A DNA stretch of 22,821 bases from CAYJBP01 sp964368605 (GTDB lineage: Bacteria > Bacillota > Dehalobacteriia > UBA4068), in contig CAYJBP010000027.1 in the NCBI GenBank assembly GCA_964368605.1, positions 1 through 22,821 of the forward strand. The letters run 5' to 3'. The notes below the pieces were generated by a model. That model was not told the DNA's origin. It ran no database searches and saw nothing but the letters and a program-made list of their open reading frames with translations. Position numbers and translations under genes: made by a program. Every line of letters starts with the position of its first letter. Within the stretch, counting starts at the first letter, position 1. Below are positions 13,452-20,416 of this stretch, piece by piece.

Positions 13452-14222
13452 GTGAAAATGACGAAAAAAGAATTCATGCAATTTTCCTTGCCCAGCCTAA
13501 TTGTTATGGTTGTGCTGATGATTGTACCTTTGTTTTTTACCCTAGCCCTTAGCTTTTCTACNNNNNNNNNNNNNNNNNNNNNNNNNNNNNNNNNNNNNNN
13601 NNNNNNNNNNNNNNNNNNNNNNNNNNNNNNNNNNNNNNNNNNNNNNNNNNNNNNNNNNNNNTTTTCCTGGTTATTTAAGGATGAATGGGGTGTGGTAAGC
13701 CATATGTTAAGCCAGATGGGTTTTGCGGTACAATGGTTTTCCGATCCTTTGGCTGCCAGGGTGCTGATTATCATGCATGCAATTTGGTCGGGTACGGCCT
13801 TTATTGCCCTGGTATTATATGCCGGCCTTTTGGCAATGCCTCAAGAACCGCTTAAAGCGGCCGAGGTGGAAGGCTCATCATTTATCCAAAAAATGCGTTA
13901 TGTAATTTTACCCTATTTATCACCGCTAATGCTATATTGTACTACGATTAGCATTATGGATAAATTCCGTATCTATGACTCGGTAGCTGTTATGACTAAA
14001 GGTGGCCCCGGTTTTGCTACCGAAACGGTTTCTTTATACAGCTTTAGGGTAGCTTTTAATAATCTTAACTTAGGCCAATCGGCTACAATCAGCGTATTGA
14101 TGATTATTGCTATTTTTATCCTTATTGCTCCTTGCCTGTATTTAATGCGGCGAGAAACACAAGTAATCGAGCCTAAGCTAAAACGCAAAAAAAAGGCAGA
14201 ATTGGAGGCGCAAAATGGCTAG
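13452..14222 (+). CDS. ABC importer permease 1 (MalF/UgpA-like), interrupted by an assembly gap
   Basis: Inner-membrane permease of the binding-protein-dependent family. The N-terminal 36 residues hold the first TM helix (LPSLIVMVVLMIVPLFFTLALSF). After 100 N the sequence resumes at FSWLFKDEWGVV, and the EAA loop KAAEVEGSSFIQKMRYVILPYLSPL contacts the ATPase. The start is GTG 13452, with AAGGAAGG 10 nt upstream; ATG 13458 is less well spaced. In relatives the WxxLF...G segment lies roughly 125-135 residues in, but here it is near 71, so about 55-65 residues more than the N run allows are probably missing. The frame is open across the N run only if the true gap length preserves it. It overlaps permease 2 by 8 nt. 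Confidence 0.85.
   Translation: MKMTKKEFMQFSLPSLIVMVVLMIVPLFFTLALSFSXXXXXXXXXXXXXXXXXXXXXXXXXXXXXXXXXXFSWLFKDEWGVVSHMLSQMGFAVQWFSDPLAARVLIIMHAIWSGTAFIALVLYAGLLAMPQEPLKAAEVEGSSFIQKMRYVILPYLSPLMLYCTTISIMDKFRIYDSVAVMTKGGPGFATETVSLYSFRVAFNNLNLGQSATISVLMIIAIFILIAPCLYLMRRETQVIEPKLKRKKKAELEAQNG
13562..13661. other. Assembly gap, 100 N
   Basis: Exactly 100 unresolved bases, a common placeholder for a gap of unknown size. It falls between TM 1 and the core transport domain of permease 1. Confidence 0.99.
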
Positions 14223-15129
14223 AATTTCTTTAATGGATATGGCTGCCCTTAATTTGGCGCCCGAACAAATGCAGGCCGAATTTGAAAAAAATTGTAAGGC
14301 AGATAAGCGTAAAAAGATAATTTTTGGCATATTGATTACTATTGGCCTTTTAGCCTGGTTTGTAATTAGTGTATTTCCTTTGTTTTGGGCTTTTCTTACT
14401 TCGATTAAACCAACTATTGCGGCCTTTTCTTCGCCGCCGGTTTGGGTATTTGCCCCCACTTTTGAATTCTATCGAGAATTATTTGTAGAGCATGAATTTT
14501 TATTCTATCTTAAAAATTCTTTAATCGTATCAATTAGCTCTGTTGCTTTAGCTTTAGTAGTTGGCTGCCCATGTGGTTATGCTTTATCCCGTTATGGCGG
14601 ATCTTCCAGCTTTAATCTTTTGGCTTTAGCCTTGGTTTTCCGTTCTTTACCGGGTATGGTTTTTGTTATTCCTTATTACTATATTGCTCAGCAATTAGGT
14701 ATTCATGATACCCAAATCATTCTGATTTTGGTAATTGTGGCTATGAATCAGCCCTTTACGGTATGGACTTTGCGCAGCTTCTTCTTAACTATTCCTCAAT
14801 CCTTAGACGAAGCCGCCATGGTTGATGGTCGTACTCGTTTCCAGGCCTTTAGAGAGGTTATTTTGCCGATTATTGGCCCCGGCCTTGCTACTTCTTCTAT
14901 TTTTACACTGCTTACGGCCTATAATGAATACTTAATCTCCTCGGCTTTAAGCGCCACCCGGGCAGTTACTTTGCCGGTTCTTATCGCCACCTTTGGTGCC
15001 GAAGATTTAAAATATTGGTCCATCTCAGCAGCCGGTAGTATTTTAATGGCCTTGCCCTTTATTCTTATTGTTATCCTTTTGCAAAAGCAATTGGTACAAG
15101 GCATGGGCGCCGGTGCAGTAAAGGAGTAG
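14215..15129 (+). CDS. ABC importer permease 2 (MalG/UgpE-like)
   Basis: 304 aa, full length for the second CUT1 permease. A soluble N-terminal segment of about 38 residues precedes TM 1 (IIFGILITIGLLAWFVISVFPLFWAF, about 40-65). The EAA motif is EAAMVDGRTRFQAFREVILPIIGPG, with the conserved Gly. About six TM segments follow the MalG pattern. ATG 14215 has GGAGG at 14204-14208, spacing 6, inside the end of permease 1. It ends 3 nt before the second ATPase, whose ribosome site overlaps its stop region. No defect was noticed. Confidence 0.9.
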   Translation: MARISLMDMAALNLAPEQMQAEFEKNCKADKRKKIIFGILITIGLLAWFVISVFPLFWAFLTSIKPTIAAFSSPPVWVFAPTFEFYRELFVEHEFLFYLKNSLIVSISSVALALVVGCPCGYALSRYGGSSSFNLLALALVFRSLPGMVFVIPYYYIAQQLGIHDTQIILILVIVAMNQPFTVWTLRSFFLTIPQSLDEAAMVDGRTRFQAFREVILPIIGPGLATSSIFTLLTAYNEYLISSALSATRAVTLPVLIATFGAEDLKYWSISAAGSILMALPFILIVILLQKQLVQGMGAGAVKE

Positions 15130-15132
15130 ATT

Positions 15133-16227
15133 ATGGCAAATATCAGCTTAAAACAAATTTGCAAACGCTATACTAAGCATGGTAATTTGGTAGTAGACCA
15201 TGTTGATTTAGATATTAAAGATAATGAATTCCTGGTTTTGGTTGGCCCTTCCGGTTGCGGTAAATCCACCACTTTAAGGATGATAGCCGGCCTGGAGGAA
15301 ATTAGCTCCGGCGACATGTTTATTGGCAATACCTGGGTTAATAAATTGCCGCCTAAAGATCGTAATATTTCGATGGTGTTCCAAAATTATGCTCTTTATC
15401 CCCATTTAAGCGTAGAGCAAAATTTAGGTTTTGGTCTTAAAGTGCAAACCAAGGATAAGGCCGATATTAAAAGCCGGGTAATGAATATGGCCGAAATTTT
15501 GGAGCTTACCCCCTTATTAGATCGTAAGCCGGCCATGCTTTCCGGTGGTCAGCGCCAAAGGGTTGCCATGGGTCGAGCCATGATTAGGGAAACCGATGTG
15601 CTTTTAATGGACGAACCGCTTTCTAATTTGGATGCCAAATTGCGGGTACAAATGCGAGCCGAAATTTTGGAATTGCATGAAAAAATACCGCGCACCATAG
15701 TATATGTTACCCATGACCAGGTAGAGGCCATGACTATGGGCGATCGCATTGCCGTATTTTATGATGGCATAATTCAACAGGTAGATAAACCCGATATTAT
15801 TTTTGAAAAACCTGCAAATCTTTTTGTGGCCGGTTTTATCGGTTCGCCGCCGATGAACTTCTTTGATTGTCAGATTAGCGAAGTAGATGGCAAACTGATA
15901 GCCACAAACGAAATTTTTAATATTGTTTTGCCGGAGAATTTGCAAATAGAATCGATTCGCCGCCAAATTGGCAAAGATACTATTTTGGGTATTCGCCCCG
16001 AGCATATTGCTTTGCAGGATGAGCCAGGCCATTTTGAGGCACAAATCGAAGTTATGCAGTTTTTGGGTACCGAAGAATTGGCCTCGATGCTAATTGGCGA
16101 AAAAACCTTTATTGCTAAGCCTTCGACCATTACCCATAAAAAAATGGACGAATTTTGTCAGGTTCGCTTTTTAGAGCATGGCATGCATCTTTTTGATAAA
16201 GCAACCGAATTAAATATTTCGCTATAA
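15133..16227 (+). CDS. ABC importer ATPase 2 (MalK/UgpC-like)
   Basis: 364 aa, a second complete CUT1-type ATPase, clearly different in sequence from ATPase 1. Walker A GPSGCGKST is 38-46, signature LSGGQ 136-140, Walker B VLLMDE 156-161, and switch His is H194 in VTHDQ. The C-terminal regulatory domain begins near 238 (IGSPPMNFF) and includes LGIRPEH. Start ATG 15133 has AAGGAG at 15121-15126. CUT1 importers usually work with a single ATPase gene as a homodimer. Two intact copies flanking the permease pair suggest a heterodimer or two alternative partners. It is followed by a stem-loop and the binding-protein gene. Confidence 0.9.
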   Translation: MANISLKQICKRYTKHGNLVVDHVDLDIKDNEFLVLVGPSGCGKSTTLRMIAGLEEISSGDMFIGNTWVNKLPPKDRNISMVFQNYALYPHLSVEQNLGFGLKVQTKDKADIKSRVMNMAEILELTPLLDRKPAMLSGGQRQRVAMGRAMIRETDVLLMDEPLSNLDAKLRVQMRAEILELHEKIPRTIVYVTHDQVEAMTMGDRIAVFYDGIIQQVDKPDIIFEKPANLFVAGFIGSPPMNFFDCQISEVDGKLIATNEIFNIVLPENLQIESIRRQIGKDTILGIRPEHIALQDEPGHFEAQIEVMQFLGTEELASMLIGEKTFIAKPSTITHKKMDEFCQVRFLEHGMHLFDKATELNISL

Positions 16228-16239
16228 TTTGTTTTTGCA

Positions 16240-16261
16240 ATTCAAAGTATTTGCTTTGAAT
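16240..16261 (+). other. Intercistronic stem-loop before the binding-protein gene
   Basis: ATTCAAAG (16240-16247) and CTTTGAAT (16254-16261) form an 8-bp stem with a 6-nt loop and no T run. Such structures before solute-binding-protein genes often mark mRNA processing or stability differences that raise binding-protein output. Here that role is inferred. Confidence 0.5.
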
Positions 16262-16289
16262 AATATAAAAAATGTATGGAGGATGTAGA

Positions 16290-17702
16290 ATGAAAAAGTA
16301 TTTACTATTGGTTCTTGCTTTAGTTTTGTCCCTAAGTTTGCTGGTAGCCTGTGGTGGCGGCGAAGAAGCCCCGCCGGCAGATACCGATGCCCCTGCTGCT
16401 GATGATGCTGCTGAAGATGCTCCGGCCGAAGTTGCCGGTACCGTTGTAATGCCTGTATCCGGTGTAGAAGTAGACAAAGCTGCTATGCCTGCCGAAGAAT
16501 TAGAAATCAATCTTATCTCCACCCGTATGGGCATTATTGAAGCCTATGAGGCCGAAATGATGAAACTTGATGGTTTTGAAAACTACAAAATCAACTTTGT
16601 TTATGACCAAAATGCTATGCAAACTCAAAGCATGGCTATGAGCGCCGGCGGTGGCGAAAACTCTTATCAATTAATGAGCGTTTCCGCTTCTAACTTTGGT
16701 GTATTCAATAGCAATGGTTGGCTTTATGATTTAACTCCTTTTATCGAAAAATACGGTGAGCTTTATAATTTAGATGATATTCCTCAATCCGTATGGGATA
16801 CCGTTACTGTAGACGGCAAAATCTTAGGTATTCCTACCACCGTTAATATGTTGCAAATGTTCTATCGCAGCGATATCCTCGAAGAAGAGGGCTTAGCTGT
16901 TCCTACCACTTTTGATGAGTTAATCACAACCTTAGATGCACTTGTTGCAGCCGGTTACGAAACTCCTTATGTAACAGCTTTTGGTGTTCCTTATGGTTTA
17001 GAGATCGAATTCATGAACATGATGTTTGCTTTAGGCGGCGAGTTCTTCGATCCTGCAACCAATATGCCTTTATTCAATAGCCCCGAAGGCGTAGAAGCTT
17101 TAGAGCGCTTAGATACCCTTTATGGTTATATGAATCCTGATGCTTTAACCTGGGCCAGCGATGACTTAACCGTTTCTTTCCAAACCGGCGGTGCTGTTAT
17201 TGCTCAAACTTGGTCGACCCGTTCGGCTAATATGGAAGACCCCACTGTTTCGCAAATTGCCGGTTTAGTTGGCTATGCTCCTTCGGTTAGTGTTGTAGAA
17301 GGCAATCCGCTTTATTCTTATATTGCCAATGACTACTTCGTTATCCCTCATAATATCGGCGACGAAGCTCTTGCCGAGGCTGCTTTCTTAGCCGCCATGG
17401 AAGCTATTTGTGAACCTGCCCAACAGGCTGCAGCTACCGTATCTATGGTTACCCGTGCTTCTTCCTTAACCGAAGAAAATATCGCTTCTGCCCCTGCTTA
17501 TCCTTCGATGTTGGAAAGTATGGAACTTGGTTTAAGACCTTATGTTTCGATCGAGTTCCCCTTCTTTGGTCAAGTAACCACCTTAATGGGCCCCTACTTA
17601 ACCGAAGCTCTTGCTAATGATGGCGTTACCTATGAAGAGCAATTACAAAAAATCGAAGAAGAAACCATTATCTTATTACAAGATTTAGGTTATATTGAGT
17701 AA
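16290..17702 (+). CDS. ABC importer solute-binding lipoprotein (SBP family 1)
   Basis: 470 aa from ATG 16290, chosen for GGAGG at 16278-16282, spacing 7, and because it places the signal peptide correctly. Lipoprotein signal: MKKYLLLVLALVLSLSLLVAC, lipobox LVAC with C21 as the lipidated residue. A linker rich in Ala, Asp, Glu and Pro covers roughly 22-50. The binding domain runs from about 66 to the end and has SBP_bac_1 features, such as VDGKILGIPTTVN, YRSDILEEEGL and the P-TTFDEL block. Codons are more uniform than in neighbouring genes (many CTT, GCT and CCT), consistent with high expression. The ligand cannot be told; CUT1 homology favours a carbohydrate or polyol, but the downstream PLP enzyme leaves amino-acid-derived or conjugated ligands open. 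Confidence 0.9.
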   Translation: MKKYLLLVLALVLSLSLLVACGGGEEAPPADTDAPAADDAAEDAPAEVAGTVVMPVSGVEVDKAAMPAEELEINLISTRMGIIEAYEAEMMKLDGFENYKINFVYDQNAMQTQSMAMSAGGGENSYQLMSVSASNFGVFNSNGWLYDLTPFIEKYGELYNLDDIPQSVWDTVTVDGKILGIPTTVNMLQMFYRSDILEEEGLAVPTTFDELITTLDALVAAGYETPYVTAFGVPYGLEIEFMNMMFALGGEFFDPATNMPLFNSPEGVEALERLDTLYGYMNPDALTWASDDLTVSFQTGGAVIAQTWSTRSANMEDPTVSQIAGLVGYAPSVSVVEGNPLYSYIANDYFVIPHNIGDEALAEAAFLAAMEAICEPAQQAAATVSMVTRASSLTEENIASAPAYPSMLESMELGLRPYVSIEFPFFGQVTTLMGPYLTEALANDGVTYEEQLQKIEEETIILLQDLGYIE

Positions 17703-17712
17703 TTTTTTAAAA

Positions 17713-17748
17713 GGGGGCTGTCGCAAAAAATTGCGATAGCCCCCACCT
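17713..17748 (+). terminator. Stem-loop after the binding-protein gene, weak terminator
   Basis: GGGGGCTGTCGCAA (17713-17726) pairs with TTGCGATAGCCCCC (17731-17744) around AAAA, giving 14 bp with one G-U pair. Only four T residues follow, after ACC. It probably reduces rather than stops read-through into the NTF2-like gene. The stem shares the GGCTGTCG core with the terminators at 6071 and 20262. Confidence 0.6.
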
Positions 17749-17769
17749 TTTACGCTAAAGTTTTTTTGG

Positions 17770-17827
17770 TTCTTTTTTTTCAAAAAAAGAATGAATCTTT
17801 TAAAACTGTGGCTTTTAGCTACAGTTT
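17770..17827 (+). other. Two further stem-loops before the NTF2-like gene
   Basis: An A/T stem at about 17770-17791 (TTCTTTTTTT against AAAAAAAGAA) is followed by AAACTGTGGCT (17803-17813) pairing with AGCTACAGTTT (17817-17827), 11 bp with a UUU loop and one G-U pair. With the stem at 17713 this makes three hairpins in a 149-nt spacer. No convincing promoter was seen between them and the next gene. Confidence 0.45.
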
Positions 17828-17851
17828 AATTTTATATATAAGGAGAATATT

Positions 17852-18856
17852 ATGGGTAAATATACCGCTGCTAAAGAATTAGTATGGGCATATTTTAAAG
17901 ATCTAGACCAAGCCGCTACTGAAGAAATCCCCAGTGTTTTAAATAAATATTTAACTGATGATTATTATTATCGGGGCAGCTATCCAAATCGCGAATTGCA
18001 TGGTATCGAGGCCGTAACTAAGCAATTTTGGCTGCCGCTTAAAACCGCATTAAGCTCTATGCAAAGGCGAGTAGATATTTTTATAGCCGGCAATAATGAG
18101 TTTGATGATACGATTTGGGTTATGGGTATGGGCCATTTTATGGGGCTATTTGATAATGATATTTTGGGTATTCGTCATACCAATAAAATGGCGAGCCTTC
18201 GTTTTGCCGAATTTTCTTGCGTAAAGGACGGCAAAATATGCCAAACCGGGCTTTTTGTGGATTGGATAGGCCTAATGCAACAAGCCAATATGTATCCCTT
18301 GCCACCTTCTACCGGCCAATACTTTATTTATCCCGGGCCACGTAATCATAATGGCCTGCTTTTTGAAGATGCTAAGCCCGAAGAGGGCGAAAAAACCAAT
18401 GCCGTGCAAAGAGAAATGGGCGAGATTTTAGCCAAACTTAATGAGGGCATGCGCCCACCCACTGCCGACGAATTAGCTCTAACCTGGTCTAAAAATATGA
18501 TTTGGTATGGGCCGGCCGGCATTGGTGCTACCTATACTATCGAACGCTATATTAAGCAGCATACCGGTCCCTTTAGACAAGGGCTAACCGATAAAAACTT
18601 TGTTTGCCATAAAGTGCGCTTTGCCGAAGGCAATTTTGCCTGCTTTTTTGGCTGGCCAAACCTAACCAATCGTGCTATTGGTGGCTTTATGGGGCTTACC
18701 TCGGGCGATACCAAGGCCGAAATGATGGTTGTTGATGTTTATTCACGCGAAGAAGATAAATTAGCCGAAAACTGGGTTATCATCGATATCCCTTATTGGC
18801 TTGCCCAACAAGGGTTAGATGTATTTAAACGTACAGCAGATATCCTTAATGGTTAG
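17852..18856 (+). CDS. Two-domain NTF2/SnoaL-like protein
   Basis: 334 aa in which two NTF2/SnoaL-type cone folds appear joined: domain 1 about 1-165 and domain 2 about 190-334. The second has the recognisable block MIWYGPAGIGATYTIERY...HTGPFRQ (216-243), then FACFFGWPNL and NWVIIDIPYWL. I recall this block from SnoaL-like proteins encoded beside ABC transporter genes in rhizobia and other Proteobacteria; that is recollection, not a search. The fold is used by enzymes (cyclases, isomerases, hydrolases) and by binding proteins, so the reaction is unknown. No signal peptide is present, so it is cytoplasmic. AAGGAG (17840-17845) lies 6 nt from the ATG. It is co-directional with the importer and 10 nt ahead of the PLP enzyme, suggesting that it acts on the imported compound. 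Confidence 0.8.
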   Translation: MGKYTAAKELVWAYFKDLDQAATEEIPSVLNKYLTDDYYYRGSYPNRELHGIEAVTKQFWLPLKTALSSMQRRVDIFIAGNNEFDDTIWVMGMGHFMGLFDNDILGIRHTNKMASLRFAEFSCVKDGKICQTGLFVDWIGLMQQANMYPLPPSTGQYFIYPGPRNHNGLLFEDAKPEEGEKTNAVQREMGEILAKLNEGMRPPTADELALTWSKNMIWYGPAGIGATYTIERYIKQHTGPFRQGLTDKNFVCHKVRFAEGNFACFFGWPNLTNRAIGGFMGLTSGDTKAEMMVVDVYSREEDKLAENWVIIDIPYWLAQQGLDVFKRTADILNG

Positions 18857-18866
18857 GAGTAAAATT

Positions 18867-20063
18867 ATGAGCTATAATTTTGATCAAATAATCGATCGCA
18901 GTAATACTTATAGTCATAGTATTGATGGCTATCAGGCCTTCTTTTTTGGCGATAATGCTCCGCCGCCTTTGCCGCCGGGCCTAAAAAACTATATTCATAT
19001 GTGGATTGCCGATATGGAAATCGCCACCCCCGATTTTGTGCTTGATGCCTTGCACAATAGGGTTAATAAGCAAATTATGGGTTATACCCAAAATAACGGT
19101 GATGATTTTTACCAGGCCTTTAGCCATTGGGCTGCCCGGCAATATGATTGGCAAATCCCTAAAGAGCATTTGCAATTTAGCGAAGGGGTAGGGGCTGCCC
19201 TTTATTCTTTAGTTAGCCATATTTGTAAACCGCAGCAAGAAGTGCTAATTCTTAGCCCTTCTTATCCAAAATTTCGGCGCGTTGCCACTAGCCTAAACCG
19301 TCAATTAATATATAGTGATTTGCTTAAAAAAGATGGTCAATACTATATAGATTTTGCCGATTTAGAGCAAAAAATTAGTAGTCCTAATTGCCCATTACTG
19401 ATAATCTGCCATCCGCATAATCCCAGTGGTCGCATTTGGCAGGCAGACGAGCTTAAACAAATTGTCCAATTATGCAAGCAGTATAATACCACAATTATCA
19501 GTGACGAAGTCCATTGCGATTTATTACGCAGCGGCTTAACCCACCAACCTTTGGCCAAAATTTGCCCCGATTATCCGCAAATAATAACCTGCATGTCGGT
19601 AGGTAAAACTTTTAATATGTCGGGCATTGCTTTAGCTGCTATTATTATACCCGATCAAGCTATCCGCCAAAAATGGCAGGCCGAGGATCGCGATCATATT
19701 AATCCTTTTAACCTGGAAGGTACTATTGCTGCCTATCGGCAAGGTGCAGATTGGCTAAAAGAATTGCGCTTATACCTGGATAATAACTTTACTTTTACCC
19801 AAGATTTCCTAAGCAAAAATTTGCCAAAAGCTAAATTTAATATTCCCCAAGCTACCTATTTAGCCTGGATTGATTTAAGCGGCTATTTGGCAAATGAGGA
19901 CAATATAGCCTTATTCCTAGCCGAAAAAGCAGGGGTATTGATAGAAGCCGGCGATATGCATTTTGTCCATAATGCCCAAAACCATATTCGCCTAAATCTT
20001 GCTTGCCCTAAAGCCACGTTGCAAGAAGGCCTTAAGCGGATAGCCATGGCCTTAAAGTTTTAA
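18867..20063 (+). CDS. MalY/PatB-type PLP-dependent C-S beta-lyase/aminotransferase
   Basis: 398 aa from ATG 18867, set by AGGAG at 18855-18859 (spacing 7); the in-frame stretch upstream overlaps the previous gene and lacks a ribosome site. Fold-type I PLP enzyme of the MalY/PatB subgroup. Motifs in order: FDQIIDRSNTYSHSIDGY near the N-terminus, MWIADMEIATP (relatives have WVADMDF), GYT, FSEGVGAAL, CHPHNPSGRIW, ISDEVHCDLL (PLP Asp) and VGKTFNMSG with the Schiff-base Lys, where relatives usually have SKTFN. This subgroup cleaves C-S bonds of cystathionine and cysteine conjugates, and some members transaminate. It follows the NTF2-like gene by 10 nt. The substrate is unknown; the Ser-to-Gly change before Lys is worth noting. 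Confidence 0.87.
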   Translation: MSYNFDQIIDRSNTYSHSIDGYQAFFFGDNAPPPLPPGLKNYIHMWIADMEIATPDFVLDALHNRVNKQIMGYTQNNGDDFYQAFSHWAARQYDWQIPKEHLQFSEGVGAALYSLVSHICKPQQEVLILSPSYPKFRRVATSLNRQLIYSDLLKKDGQYYIDFADLEQKISSPNCPLLIICHPHNPSGRIWQADELKQIVQLCKQYNTTIISDEVHCDLLRSGLTHQPLAKICPDYPQIITCMSVGKTFNMSGIALAAIIIPDQAIRQKWQAEDRDHINPFNLEGTIAAYRQGADWLKELRLYLDNNFTFTQDFLSKNLPKAKFNIPQATYLAWIDLSGYLANEDNIALFLAEKAGVLIEAGDMHFVHNAQNHIRLNLACPKATLQEGLKRIAMALKF

Positions 20064-20196
20064 TCAATTTTTTTAAAAAATTGCGGGGGATTGGTCTAGC
20101 TGGGTTTAGCTAAGGCTAACCCACAGCTAATGCACATAGCTAGCACTCAAAATCAAAGATTTTGGCACTAGCTCAGGGGGCTGCTCCCCCAAGGTC

Positions 20197-20300
20197 TTAA
20201 AACCTGCGCCTTTTGGCGAAGCCAAAACAGCCCGAGGTCAAGCAATAAATCCGTCATATGCAAAAGGGAGGCTGTCGTAAATGACAGCCTCCCTTTTTGA
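20197..20300. repeat. Dispersed two-hairpin intergenic repeat, copy B
   Basis: Second copy of the element at 5996-6104. From CTTAAAA through TTTTGGC-GAA-GCCAAAACA, CCCG and TCAAGC to the GGCTGTCG stem, the order and most bases agree, with small indels in the middle. Differences in the first hairpin keep pairing (loop GAA here, AAA in copy A). Confidence 0.65.
20262..20298. terminator. Terminator ending the ABC/NTF2/PLP operon, possibly bidirectional
   Basis: AAAAGGGAGGCTGTC (20262-20276) is exactly complementary to GACAGCCTCCCTTTT (20283-20297), a 15-bp stem with loop GTAAAT and a five-T run ending at 20298. It works on the + strand for the upstream operon, and A residues on the left allow the reverse direction too. 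Confidence 0.85.
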
Positions 20301-20369
20301 TCACATAAGCATATCTAAATATTTTACTAAGCTATACAAATATATGTGGTAATAGTAGATGTTATTATG

Positions 20370-20375
20370 TATAAT
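20370..20375 (+). promoter_or_regulatory. Possible -10 of the zinc-ribbon/TPM operon
   Basis: TATAAT at 20370-20375 lies 41 nt before the start codon and after the terminator, the right place for a promoter. No good -35 is visible 16-18 nt upstream (TGGTAA at 20347-20352), and no SigW-type GAAAC/CGT pair was found. Confidence 0.35.
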
Positions 20376-20416
20376 ATTAAGAAATAGAAATATTTAATAA
20401 GAAGGGAGGTTTTTGA

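Larger units (their letters stand above)
20064..20300 (+). other. Hairpin-dense non-coding stretch
   Basis: No gene is seen from 20064 to 20416. Successive pairings are CAATTTTTT/AAAAAATTG (about 20064-20083); AGCTGGGTTTAGC with GCTAACCC...AGCT (20098-20128); AGCTAG and CAAAATC with GATTTTG and CTAGCT (20138-20173); GGGGG/CCCCC (20176-20190); TTTTGGC/GCCAAAA (20211-20227); and the terminator stem (20262-20297). The stretch is richer in G and C than its surroundings. It may be a structured RNA, a mobile-element relic or a compound 3' region. Confidence 0.55.

Noticed and set aside
13427..13774. Minus-strand open frame across the N run
   Set aside because: It exists only because N bases are read as open; it is antisense to the permease.
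18819..18866. Upstream extension of the MalY/PatB-type gene into the NTF2-like gene
   Set aside because: ATG 18867 has AGGAG at 7-nt spacing; the extension is the other gene's end read in a shifted frame.
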